Assembly (NCBI GenBank): GCA_016177555.1
Contig: JACOVB010000234.1
Location: forward strand, 1-12,890
Reading direction: 5' to 3'
Length of the DNA stretch: 12,890 nucleotides
Source of the DNA: Candidatus Rokuibacteriota bacterium
GTDB taxonomy: Bacteria; Methylomirabilota; Methylomirabilia; Rokubacteriales; CSP1-6
The notes beneath the pieces are model-generated. The model made no database searches. It saw nothing but the letters and a program-made list of their open reading frames with translations, and was not told the origin of the DNA. The position numbers and the translations under genes are program-made. Below are positions 1 through 5,974 of this stretch, one piece after another. Numbering within the stretch: position 1 is the first letter of the stretch; every line of letters starts with the position of its first letter.

Positions 1-508
1 CCGCTCGATCCCCGTCGTCACCGGCTCCCTGCCTCTCGGCGGGTTCGTCGTCCCCCGGGCGCGTGGCCTCGCGTTCCTGGTCGCGGTGACGCTGACCGGG
101 CTGACCGTCGCCTTCCTCAGGTGGAGCGCGCTCGGCCGCGCGATCCGGGCGACGGCCCAGCATCCCGAGGTCGCGATCACCTGCGGCGTGGACGTGCGGC
201 GCACCCGGCTCGTGACGTTCGGTCTCGGCGCCGCCCTCGGCTCCGCCGCCGGCTCGCTCCTGATGGTGATCCTGCCGATGGACCCCCAGAGCGGGAGCTT
301 CCTGATCCTCAAGGCGTTCGCGGTCATCATCATCGGCGGCCTCGGGAGCGTGGCGGGAGGCCTCCTCGGCGCCCTGGTGCTCGGCGTCGCCGAGGTGTTC
401 GGCGCGTTCTTCTTCTCCACCGTCTTCGGCGAGGTGGTGGCCTACGTCCTCCTGCTCCTCGTCCTCCTCGTCCGGCCGGCGGGACTGCTCGGCGTGGCGG
501 AGCGATGA
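1..508 (+). CDS. livH: Branched-chain amino acid ABC transporter permease LivH, 3' part (5' end outside the window)
   Basis: This is the inner-membrane permease of a LivFGHMK-type (HAAT family) importer for branched-chain amino acids or related small amphipathic substrates. The frame is open from base 2 to the TGA at 506-508, so about 168 C-terminal residues are present and the start lies upstream of the window. Hydrophobic segments flank a cytoplasmic loop (RATAQHPEVAITCGVDV) that is the LivH counterpart of the ATPase-contacting EAA loop. The segment after it (AVIIIGGLGSVAGGLLGALVLG) is also characteristic of LivH. The stop overlaps the livM ATG as ATGA, so translation is probably coupled. 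The promoter and any livK binding-protein gene are not in the window. The substrate cannot be read from the permease; many Liv-type systems carry amides, aromatic acids or urea. The family call is firm. Confidence 0.93.
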   Translation, partial: RSIPVVTGSLPLGGFVVPRARGLAFLVAVTLTGLTVAFLRWSALGRAIRATAQHPEVAITCGVDVRRTRLVTFGLGAALGSAAGSLLMVILPMDPQSGSFLILKAFAVIIIGGLGSVAGGLLGALVLGVAEVFGAFFFSTVFGEVVAYVLLLLVLLVRPAGLLGVAER

Positions 509-1503
509 GCCGCCCCGTCCCCATGACCCACGGGTGGGCGGTGATCCTGCCGGTGGTGGCGGTCGTCGTCACCGCGGCGCCGCTCGTCGCGAACAACTAC
601 GTGCTCTCGGTCCTCATCCCGATGCTCGTCTTCACGGCCCTCGCGTACGCCTGGAACATCATCTCCGGCTACACCGGCTATCTCTCCTTCGGCCAGGTGA
701 CCTTCTTCGGCATCGGCGCCTACACGGCGGCGCTCCTGATCATCCGTCTTCATCTCGCCTGGCCGCTCGCGTCGCTCGCCGGCGGCCTCCTGGCCGCGCT
801 GGTGGCGGTCCCGCTGGGCTGGATCATGCTGCGGCTTCGCGGCCCGTACTTCGCGATCGGCATGCTCGGCCTTTCCCGGATCGCCGAGAAGGTCGCGTTC
901 GCGTGGGACTCGGTCACCGACGGCGGCCGCGGCCTCTACCTGCCGCCCGTCCTCGACCTCCGCACGGTCTACTGGGCGGTGACGCTCGTCACCGCCCTTC
1001 TCGTCGGCCTCACGTGGCTCCTCGACAACTCCCGGTTCGGGCTCACGCTCCTCGCGATCCGCGAGGACGAAGGGGGGGCCGACAACCTCGGGATCAACAC
1101 GACGCGCGCGAAGCTCCAGGCGTTCGTGGTGAGCGCGTTCTTCCCCGGCGTCCTGGGCGGGATCTACGCCTGGCACGTGAGCTACATCGACCCGGTGACG
1201 GCGTTCGCCACGCAGGTCGACCTCACCGCGATCGTCGCGGTGCTCCTCGGTGGGGCGGGGACACTCTGGGGCCCGCTCGTGGGCGGCGTCACCCTCTCGC
1301 TCCTGGCCGAGTTCCTGTGGGCGCGGTTCCCCTTCGTCCACACGGGGCTGTTCGGCGGCCTCGTGATCGTGACCGTTCTCTTCCTCCCCAAGGGGCTGGT
1401 GGACGCCTTCCGGAGGTGCGGCTGGATGGCGCCGGGCAGGACGTTCTTGCGCCGCCTCGCCGCGCGCGAGGCGGCGCTTCAGCCGGCCCCGGGGACGCCC
1501 TGA
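505..1503 (+). CDS. livM: Branched-chain amino acid ABC transporter permease LivM
   Basis: This is the second membrane permease of the Liv-type importer, 332 residues, which is normal for LivM proteins lacking the extra N-terminal helix. The start chosen is the ATG overlapping the livH stop (ATGA at 505-508). A second Met, at residue 7, is a less likely alternative. LivM hallmarks are visible: the segment YAWNIISGYTGYLSFGQ with GIGAYTAALL after it near residues 50-75, and the cytoplasmic coupling loop REDEGGADNLGINTTRAK. The late segment VLLGGAGTLWGPLVGG is also typical. Multiple hydrophobic helices are evident throughout. It pairs with LivH to form the translocation pore energised by LivG and LivF. 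It ends four bases before the livG TTG start, so it belongs to the same transcript. The substrate is not determinable here. Confidence 0.95.
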   Translation: MSRPVPMTHGWAVILPVVAVVVTAAPLVANNYVLSVLIPMLVFTALAYAWNIISGYTGYLSFGQVTFFGIGAYTAALLIIRLHLAWPLASLAGGLLAALVAVPLGWIMLRLRGPYFAIGMLGLSRIAEKVAFAWDSVTDGGRGLYLPPVLDLRTVYWAVTLVTALLVGLTWLLDNSRFGLTLLAIREDEGGADNLGINTTRAKLQAFVVSAFFPGVLGGIYAWHVSYIDPVTAFATQVDLTAIVAVLLGGAGTLWGPLVGGVTLSLLAEFLWARFPFVHTGLFGGLVIVTVLFLPKGLVDAFRRCGWMAPGRTFLRRLAAREAALQPAPGTP

Positions 1504-1507
1504 GCCG

Positions 1508-2215
1508 TTGCTCGAGACGCGTGACCTCGAAAAGCGCTTCGCCGGCCTCCGCGCGGTCAACGGCGCGTCCCTCCGCGTCGAGGCGGGGACGATCACCGCG
1601 CTGATCGGCCCGAACGGCTCGGGCAAGACCACCACCTTCGACCTGATCACCGGCAACGTCCGCCCCGACGCGGGAACAGTCCACTTCGAGGGGCGCGACA
1701 TCACCGGGCTTCCCCCGTGGCAGGTCGCGCGCCTCGGGATCGCTCGCAGCTTCCAGCTCCCGCGGCTCTTCGCCGAGATGACGGTGCTCGAGAACCTGAC
1801 CGCGGCCGTGCGAGGCGGGAGCCTCCGCGCCGCCATCCGCCGCGCCCTCGACCTCCTCGGGTTCGTCGGGCTCGACGGGCTCCCTCACGCCCCGGCGGCG
1901 AGCCTCTCCTACGGCCAGCGGAAGCTCGTCGAGCTGGCGCGCGTGCTGATGCTCCGGCCGCGCCTCTGCCTGCTCGACGAGCCGTTCGCGGGCGTGAACC
2001 CGACGCTGGCGCGGGCCATCGCCGACCGCCTGACCGCGCTGCAGCGTGAGGGGACGACGCTCCTCGTCGTGGACCACGACATGCCGCTCATCATGGGCCT
2101 CGCCGAGACCGTCCTCGTCATGGACATGGGGCGGGTCATCGCGGCAGGCCGCCCGCAGGACATCCGGGATGACCCCCGGGTGCGCGAGGCCTACTTCGGG
2201 ACGGCGAAGCATTGA
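1508..2215 (+). CDS. livG: Branched-chain amino acid ABC transporter ATP-binding protein LivG
   Basis: This is one of the two cytoplasmic ATPases of the Liv-type importer, 235 residues and slightly shorter than E. coli LivG. Walker A is GPNGSGKTT at residues 34-42. The signature is LSYGQ at 133-137 rather than LSGGQ, which is the usual LivG variant. Walker B is LCLLDEP at 153-159 and the switch histidine is H190. The best start is the TTG at 1508, since the N-terminus MLETRDLEKRFAGLRAV aligns with the expected beginning of the fold and no ATG lies upstream in frame. The stop TGA (2213-2215) overlaps the livF TTG (2212-2214). ATP hydrolysis by LivG/LivF drives uptake through LivHM. Identification is secure; the exact substrate is not. 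Confidence 0.95.
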   Translation: MLETRDLEKRFAGLRAVNGASLRVEAGTITALIGPNGSGKTTTFDLITGNVRPDAGTVHFEGRDITGLPPWQVARLGIARSFQLPRLFAEMTVLENLTAAVRGGSLRAAIRRALDLLGFVGLDGLPHAPAASLSYGQRKLVELARVLMLRPRLCLLDEPFAGVNPTLARAIADRLTALQREGTTLLVVDHDMPLIMGLAETVLVMDMGRVIAAGRPQDIRDDPRVREAYFGTAKH

Positions 2216-2952
2216 CGCCCCCGCTCCTCGACGTCCGCGCGCTCGCGACCGGGTACGGAGTGGTCCAGGTCCTCGACGATGTCTCGGTGCGCGTGGAGGC
2301 CGGGGAGATCGTGAGCCTCATCGGTCCCAACGGGGCCGGAAAGTCCACCGTGCTGCGGAGCGTGGTGGGGCTGCTGCCGGCGTGGCGCGGCTCGATCATC
2401 TTCGCCGGCCGCGACCTCGCCGGCCGCGCGCCGCACCTCCTGCCGCGCGACGGGCTCGTCTTCGTGCCCCAGGGGCGCGTCGTGTTCCCACAGATGACGG
2501 TGCGGGAGAACCTCGACATGGGCGCCTACCTCTTCCGCCGCGACCGCGTGCGCGTGCGCGAGGCGATGGAGTGGGTGCTCGGCCTCTTCCCGCGCCTGCG
2601 CGAACGGCTTGGCCAGCTCGCGGGGACGCTCTCGGGCGGCGAGCAGCAGATGTGCGCGATCGCGCGTGGCCTCATGGCCCGTCCCCGCCTGCTCCTGCTC
2701 GACGAGCCGTCGCTCGGGCTGGCCCCGCGCTTCGTGGATCTCGTGTTCGAGAAGATGGACGCGCTGCGGACGGCCGGCGTGGCGGTGCTGCTGGTCGAGC
2801 AGAACGCGGTGCGCGCGCTCGAGATCGCCGACCGCGCCTACGTCCTCGCGCGCGGCAGCACGTTCTGCGAAGGGACGGGACGGCAGCTCCTCGAAGACGC
2901 CGCGGTCCAGGCCCTGTTCCTCGGAGGCGGGAGACGGGAGGGCTGGTCATGA
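2212..2952 (+). CDS. livF: Branched-chain amino acid ABC transporter ATP-binding protein LivF
   Basis: This is the second ATPase of the Liv-type importer, 246 residues, close to the usual LivF length. Walker A is GPNGAGKST at residues 38-46, the signature LSGGEQ is at 140-145, and Walker B LLLLDEP is at 160-166. The stretch VPQGRVVFPQMTVRENLDMG is diagnostic for LivF. Translation starts at a TTG that overlaps the livG stop (TTGA), so it is probably coupled to livG. The stop (2950-2952) in turn overlaps the ATG of the truncated luciferase-like gene at 2949. LivF heterodimerises with LivG on the LivHM pore. The family assignment is clear. Confidence 0.95.
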   Translation: MTPPLLDVRALATGYGVVQVLDDVSVRVEAGEIVSLIGPNGAGKSTVLRSVVGLLPAWRGSIIFAGRDLAGRAPHLLPRDGLVFVPQGRVVFPQMTVRENLDMGAYLFRRDRVRVREAMEWVLGLFPRLRERLGQLAGTLSGGEQQMCAIARGLMARPRLLLLDEPSLGLAPRFVDLVFEKMDALRTAGVAVLLVEQNAVRALEIADRAYVLARGSTFCEGTGRQLLEDAAVQALFLGGGRREGWS

Positions 2953-3080
2953 CGTCCGGCGTGTTCCTGATGCCGCAGCCCCCGCGGTCGGACGGCCCCG
3001 TCCGCCGCTTCCGCCGTTGCGTCCAGCAGGCCGTCGTCGCGCGCGACGCGGGGTTCGACGCCGTGGCGGCCGGTCATCAC
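2949..3080 (+). pseudogene. Luciferase-like flavin-dependent monooxygenase, N-terminal fragment
   Basis: The first ~44 codons from the ATG at 2949 read MTSGVFLMPQPP, then PVRRFRRCVQQAVVARDAGFDAV and AAGHH. This matches the N-terminal beta strand and first helix of bacterial luciferase-like (LLM class, F420- or FMN-dependent) oxidoreductases, which are normally 300-400 residues long. After about base 3080 the frame stays open to a TGA at 3345-3347, but the predicted residues are arginine-rich and no longer resemble the family. None of the flavin- or substrate-binding core is present. The start overlaps the livF stop (ATGA), so the intact ancestor was probably the last gene of the liv operon. 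An in-frame deletion, a rearrangement, or an assembly join is possible. The family call rests on a short segment. Confidence 0.6.
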
Positions 3081-3180
3081 GACCTGTCACCTCTACGGGG
3101 TGAACGAGCAGGTGACCTTCCAGGCGCTGTCCTCGGAGCAGATCGCGAGCGTCGGACTGTCGCTGAGAACCGCCAAGTAA
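3073..3180 (+). pseudogene. Orphan C-terminal coding tail of an unidentified protein
   Basis: In a different frame from the luciferase fragment, bases 3073-3180 read as a protein-like tail: VITTCHLYGVNEQ, then VTFQALSSEQIASVGLSLR and TAK, ending at the TAA at 3178-3180. Upstream of about 3070 the same frame becomes serine/arginine-rich and does not look coding. This looks like the last ~35 residues of another gene joined to the luciferase fragment. I do not recognise the family. It has no plausible start codon of its own with a ribosome-binding site. The coding appearance is a judgement from residue composition only. Confidence 0.35.
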
Positions 3181-3194
3181 CGCGCGGCTCCGCT

Positions 3195-3227
3195 GGGCCG
3201 GGGCCTTGTGCCGGCGATCGCCGGCCC
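3195..3227. terminator. GC-rich inverted repeat after the broken liv-operon tail gene
   Basis: GGGCCGG (3195-3201) and CCGGCCC (3221-3227) form a 7-bp stem. Nested in it is a perfect 16-bp palindrome GCCGGCGATCGCCGGC (3210-3225), and the two structures are mutually exclusive. A further CCGGC/GCCGG hairpin lies near 3277-3290. There is no T-run on either strand, so a classic intrinsic terminator is not shown. The position, between the fragment ending at 3180 and the convergent FAH gene ending at 3319, fits transcription termination or simple GC-rich spacer. The rest of 3181-3318 holds no gene I can support. Confidence 0.3.
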
Positions 3228-3318
3228 GCCGCGCGGCGCTCCGGCAGGCCACGCGTCCCGGAGGGCGTCCTTGCCCCCGGCGCCGCCGGCGGGGCCGAGC
3301 GCGGCAGCCGGGTACGCG

Positions 3319-4230
3319 CTACCGGAGCCGCCTCACCGGATTCCTGAGCCTGCCGATCCGCTCCAGATCGATCTCGACGACATCGCCCTCATCGAGGGCG
3401 TGCTCGTCGGGGACCAGGATGCCGGTGCCCGTCGAGAGCACCGTGCCCGGCGGCACGGGGTTGTGGCGGCGGAGCCAGCCGACGAGGTCGTCGCACCGTC
3501 GCTTCATCTCCCGCGTGTTCACCCGTCCCTCGAACGACAGGCTCCCGTTGCGAAAGATACGGCAGGTGAGATCCAGGCCCTGGGCGTCGCCGACCTCGCT
3601 CGGCGTTGCGAGCACCGGCCCGAAAGCAAAGCAGCCGCCAAAGACCTTGGACTGCGGCAGGAAGAGCGGGTTCTCGCGCTCGATGTCCCAGGCCGAGACG
3701 TCGTTGGCGGCGGCGTAGCCGACGATCCGGCCGTCGCGCGCCACCACCACGGCCAGCTCCGCCTCGACCGCCGTGAGCCGGGAGTCCGCGCGGACGCCGA
3801 TGGGGGCATTCGGGCCCACGGTGCGCGAGGCGGTCGCCTTGAAGAACAGCTCGGGACGCTCCGATTCGTACACGTAGTCGTAGATGCCCTTCGTCCTGCC
3901 GTGCTCGCCGGTGTGCGCCTCGTAGTACTGCATGCTGCGCCGGTACGTGATGCCGGCGCCCCACACCTCCGGCGGATGGAGCGGCGCGAGCAGGTGCGCG
4001 CGGCGCGGGGACGGCGGGCGGTCGAGCTCGCCCCATGGGATGCGTGTCCGGGCGCGCCGCGCGATCTCCCGCGCGCGCCTCTCGATGCCTGCGGCCGTGC
4101 CACAGCTCTCGATGAGGGCAAGGACCGACCCGGCCCCGGCCTTCGGCGACGTGATGTCCAGGACGTCGTCGCCTTCGACGACGCCGACACGGGTGCCCTT
4201 CCCGGGCACGTGGAACTGGCAGAGCTTCAT
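3319..4230 (-). CDS. Fumarylacetoacetate hydrolase (FAH) family protein, 2-keto-3-deoxy-D-arabinonate dehydratase-like
   Basis: This 303-residue FAH-fold enzyme uses a divalent metal to hydrolyse, dehydrate or decarboxylate 2-oxo acids. The N-terminal domain begins MKLCQFH with GVVEGDDVLDIT nearby. The catalytic domain carries AVEAELAVVV, giving likely metal ligands E156 and E158. It also carries AANDVSAWDIE, in which D177 is the probable third ligand. The stretch ENPLFLPQSKVFGGCFAFGP, with the long GIYDYVYESERPELFFKA segment, resembles the KdaD (2-keto-3-deoxy-D-arabinonate dehydratase) branch rather than true fumarylacetoacetase. Substrate remains inference. The start is the ATG at 4230-4228: it fits the family N-terminus and overlaps the stop of a small upstream ORF (ATGA). 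No good Shine-Dalgarno lies just ahead of it, so it is probably read by translational coupling. The open frame extends far upstream, but that part is not protein-like. Confidence 0.88.
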   Translation of the reverse strand: MKLCQFHVPGKGTRVGVVEGDDVLDITSPKAGAGSVLALIESCGTAAGIERRAREIARRARTRIPWGELDRPPSPRRAHLLAPLHPPEVWGAGITYRRSMQYYEAHTGEHGRTKGIYDYVYESERPELFFKATASRTVGPNAPIGVRADSRLTAVEAELAVVVARDGRIVGYAAANDVSAWDIERENPLFLPQSKVFGGCFAFGPVLATPSEVGDAQGLDLTCRIFRNGSLSFEGRVNTREMKRRCDDLVGWLRRHNPVPPGTVLSTGTGILVPDEHALDEGDVVEIDLERIGRLRNPVRRLR

Positions 4231-4367
4231 GGCTGGCTCACGTGGAGCCGCTCCGGTGCCGCTCGAGATGCCAGGCCCACCGCCGGCACGCAGTCCGTCC
4301 GGGGCGCAGCGCAGTGGCATCCCTGCAACATCAGCTGCTGGGCTGGATCGAGCTCCGGCGTCCCCAT
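4227..4367 (-). CDS. Small hypothetical ORF (46 aa), coupled to the downstream FAH gene
   Basis: This 46-codon ORF starts at the ATG at 4367-4365. It is preceded by AGGAGG (4375-4380) with a 7-nt spacer, the best Shine-Dalgarno in this part of the window. It ends in a TGA that overlaps the FAH ATG as ATGA, so ribosomes finishing it can restart on the FAH gene. The peptide reads MGTPELDPAQQLMLQGCHC, then AAPRTDCVPAV, and ends LHVSQP. It has three cysteines, two of them in a CHC motif. About 36 of 45 sense codons end in G or C, like real genes nearby. It could be a leader peptide, a small metal- or cofactor-binding protein, or merely a translation-initiation device. I do not recognise a family. 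Coding is inferred from the initiation site, the overlap and codon use. Confidence 0.5.
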   Translation of the reverse strand: MGTPELDPAQQLMLQGCHCAAPRTDCVPAVGLASRAAPERLHVSQP

Positions 4368-4445
4368 GAGGTCCCCTCCTCTTGGACAGCTGGGACAGCG
4401 TGACATCGACGACACGTCGTGACGCCGCTGCCGTTCTTGATCGCG

Positions 4446-4475
4446 AGCATACGGGGGATCGTGTCTCGAAATCAA
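4446..4475 (-). promoter_or_regulatory. Candidate sigma-70 promoter for the small ORF-FAH unit
   Basis: On the minus strand a TTGATT (-35, 4475-4470) and a TATGCT (-10, 4451-4446) are separated by 18 bp. This lies in a locally AT-richer stretch upstream of the small ORF. Expected transcription start is near 4439, giving a leader of roughly 70 nt before the ATG at 4367. In that leader are a short inverted repeat ACGAC-AC-GTCGT (4409-4420) and two copies of GGACAGC (4384-4390 and 4393-4399, plus-strand reading), either of which could be a regulator site. Both boxes match consensus at four of six positions. Confidence 0.4.
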
Positions 4476-4680
4476 CGTGATGTGCGACGGTGATGGGGTC
4501 ACCAGCTCGGATCTCCAGCTCGTCACCTGCACGAACCGCCCCAAGCCGATGTAGCCATTCGAGCCGGCTCGGCCGTGAGCGTCTGGCCGATGATCGGGCT
4601 GGAGGCGGGTGCCACGCCGGCGGAGCGGAGGGTCTTGCCCTGCGCCTGCCTGATGGCGCGCCACACGCCGGGGACGCCCC
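4476..4680. other. Divergent intergenic region with no supportable gene
   Basis: Between the FAH-unit promoter and the decarboxylase promoter there are about 200 bases in which I can support no gene. Several frames are open on both strands, but none has a start with a ribosome-binding site. One minus-strand frame (about 4705 down to a TGA at 4525-4523) contains a protein-like stretch, VWRAIRQAQGKTLRSAG then PIIGQTLTAEPA. This could be a decayed gene piece. I see no tRNA, repeat array or clear operator here. Confidence 0.3.
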
Positions 4681-4709
4681 TTGACGTCCACCGCGTCCGC
4701 GGCTAAGGT
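4681..4709 (+). promoter_or_regulatory. Candidate sigma-70 promoter of the ThDP decarboxylase operon
   Basis: TTGACG (4681-4686) and TAAGGT (4704-4709) are separated by exactly 17 bp. The start of transcription would be near 4716, just ahead of the AGGAGG ribosome-binding site at 4720-4725 and the ATG at 4735. The -35 box matches consensus at five of six positions and the -10 box keeps the key T, A and final T. The short, well-ordered layout makes this one of the better promoters in the window. Confidence 0.55.
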
Positions 4710-4734
4710 GCCCGGGGAGAGGAGGGGCCCACCG

Positions 4735-5250
4735 ATGGCAGACGCGAGCTGGTCGAAACACATGGCGGATGTGCTGCGCCGCAACGGGATCCGGCTGTTC
4801 GCGACAGTCCCCGACTACATCGTGACCCAGGTGCTCGATCACCTCCAGGGCGATGCCGAGTGCCGGGTGGTCACCGTGTGCCGTGAGGAGGAGGGGCTCG
4901 GCCTCCTCTCGGGCGCCTTCATGGCCGGCCAGCGGGGGGCCCTCATCATGCAGAACAGCGGGCTCGGGAACTGCGTGAACACACTCGGCTCCCTGAACGT
5001 GGCCAGCCAGATCCCGGTAGTGCTGGTCGTGAGCCATCGAGGGGATCTCGGCGAGTTCAACCCCGCCCAGGTCCCGGTCGGACAGGCGGCGGTGCGCATC
5101 CTCGACGCCCTCGACGTCCGCCACGTCATGCCGCGCTCGATCCCCGATCTCGAGGCGCAGGCCGACGGACTGATCAAGCTGGGCTACACGCGGTCGCTCC
5201 CGGTGGCCTTCATCCTGCCGGCGGAGCTGACGGGAGGGAAGCTCGGATGA
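4735..5250 (+). CDS. ThDP-dependent 2-oxoacid decarboxylase, alpha (PYR-domain) subunit; sulfopyruvate decarboxylase alpha-like
   Basis: This 171-residue protein is a stand-alone pyrimidine-binding domain of a thiamine diphosphate enzyme. The start ATG has an AGGAGG site 9 nt upstream (4720-4725). The upstream in-frame TTG at 4681 is rejected because it lies in the -35 box. CREEEGLGLLSGAF carries the conserved glutamate that activates the ThDP aminopyrimidine (E51 by spacing to the following Gly). MQNSGLGNCVNTLGSL is the typical ComD/phosphonopyruvate decarboxylase loop, and VVSHRGDLGEFNPAQ follows. The next gene overlaps its stop (ATGA) and supplies the diphosphate-binding half, so the active enzyme is expected to be an alpha/beta hetero-oligomer. 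Sulfopyruvate to sulfoacetaldehyde is the annotated archetype (ComDE). Phosphonopyruvate or another 3-substituted pyruvate is equally possible, and no coenzyme M or phosphonate genes are nearby. Confidence 0.85.
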   Translation: MADASWSKHMADVLRRNGIRLFATVPDYIVTQVLDHLQGDAECRVVTVCREEEGLGLLSGAFMAGQRGALIMQNSGLGNCVNTLGSLNVASQIPVVLVVSHRGDLGEFNPAQVPVGQAAVRILDALDVRHVMPRSIPDLEAQADGLIKLGYTRSLPVAFILPAELTGGKLG

Positions 5251-5840
5251 GCGCCGCCGTGAGCCGGGCGACGGCGACGAGACTGCTGTCCGAGCGCCTC
5301 ACCAACGAGGTCGTCGTCTCGAACCTCGGTCAGGCGACGCTCGAGCTCCAGCGCCTGGCCGACCGACCGCTCAATTGCTACACCTTCGGTTCCATGGGAC
5401 AGTGCTCGTCGATCGGGCTCGGCATGGCGCTGGCGCGGTCCGACGTGCGGGTCATCTGCCTCGACGGCGACGGCTCGCTCCTCATGAACCTCGGATCGCT
5501 GTGCACCATCGCCACGACGGCCCCCAAAAACTACGCCCTGGTGATCTGGGACAACGAGGTCCATCAGACGACGGGCGGTCAGCCGACGGCCACGGCGGTC
5601 CGGTCGAGCCTGGCCGGCATGGCGCGCGGCGCCGGCGTGGAGAAGGCGCTGGAGGCGCGGACGGAGGGCGAGCTCTGCCACGCCTACGATCGCATCTTCG
5701 CCGAGGACGGGCCCTTCGTGGTGAGCGTCAAGACGGAGAAGGGCCGGGCCGAGGGCACGCTCGATCGGGACGTCGTCGGCTACACGCGCCGCTTCATGCG
5801 AGCGCTCGCCGCCCTCCCGTCGCCGCCCGCGCTCCGGTAG
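5247..5840 (+). CDS. ThDP-dependent 2-oxoacid decarboxylase, beta (PP-domain) subunit; sulfopyruvate decarboxylase beta-like
   Basis: This 197-residue protein is the diphosphate-binding half of the split decarboxylase. The ThDP/Mg motif starts with GDGS at residues 74-77 and is completed by N103 in VIWDNEVHQTTGG. The upstream FGSMGQCSSIGLGMALA stretch is the usual PP-domain entry. The ATG overlaps the alpha-subunit stop (ATGA), giving coupled, near-equimolar synthesis. The C-terminal ~25 residues (TRRFMRALAALPS) form a short tail. In single-chain relatives such as Ppd both domains are fused; here they are separate, as in ComD/ComE. Catalytic elements look intact. Substrate is not determined by the sequence. 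Confidence 0.85.
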   Translation: MSAAVSRATATRLLSERLTNEVVVSNLGQATLELQRLADRPLNCYTFGSMGQCSSIGLGMALARSDVRVICLDGDGSLLMNLGSLCTIATTAPKNYALVIWDNEVHQTTGGQPTATAVRSSLAGMARGAGVEKALEARTEGELCHAYDRIFAEDGPFVVSVKTEKGRAEGTLDRDVVGYTRRFMRALAALPSPPALR

Positions 5841-5859
5841 TCCGGGCGATCGGAGCGCG
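5828..5859 (+). terminator. 9-bp hairpin straddling the stop codon of the decarboxylase beta gene
   Basis: CGCGCTCCG (5828-5836) and CGGAGCGCG (5851-5859) form a perfect 9-bp GC-rich stem with a 14-nt loop that contains the TAG stop (5838-5840). No T-run follows on either strand, so it may slow transcription or protect the mRNA 3' end rather than act as a canonical intrinsic terminator. It lies between convergent coding regions, where a bidirectional terminator would be expected. Confidence 0.4.
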
Positions 5860-5861
5860 CC

Positions 5862-5972
5862 CTCGGCGCTGAGCCGTGCCTGCAGGAGCACGGAGGCCGT
5901 GCAGATCCAGAGGAGCCCGGGACCGTGTCGGGCCGCGACGACGGGACCGAGGAGCCACTCGCCGGCGCCCAT
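5862..5972 (-). pseudogene. Remnant resembling an Nramp-family metal-ion transporter
   Basis: On the minus strand this stretch reads MGAGEWLLGPVVAARHGPG, then LLWICTASVLLQARLSAE. The GAGEWLLGP...LLW...Q pattern resembles the segment around the first transmembrane helices of divergent bacterial Nramp-family divalent metal transporters, which are normally over 400 residues. Only ~37 codons are recognisable. Upstream the match stops at the vanZ-like gene's TAG (5977-5975). Downstream the frame runs antisense through the decarboxylase gene without further similarity. No ribosome-binding site precedes the ATG. It is most likely debris of a deleted gene. The family assignment is from memory of the motif and needs a search. 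Confidence 0.4.
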
Positions 5973-5974
5973 CG

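Noticed and set aside
1905..1940. LivG signature LSYGQ instead of LSGGQ, considered as a damaged ATPase
   Set aside because: LSYGQ is the normal LivG variant, and Walker A, Walker B and the switch histidine are intact.
4490..4684. Plus-strand 64-codon ORF in the divergent spacer
   Set aside because: It has no ribosome-binding site, is rich in Ser/Arg/Ala with no recognisable pattern, and would end at the -35 box of the decarboxylase promoter.
3319..5124. A 601-codon minus-strand frame covering the FAH gene and extending far upstream
   Set aside because: Only the part from the ATG at 4230 resembles the FAH family. The upstream extension is antisense to the decarboxylase alpha gene and has shadow-like composition.
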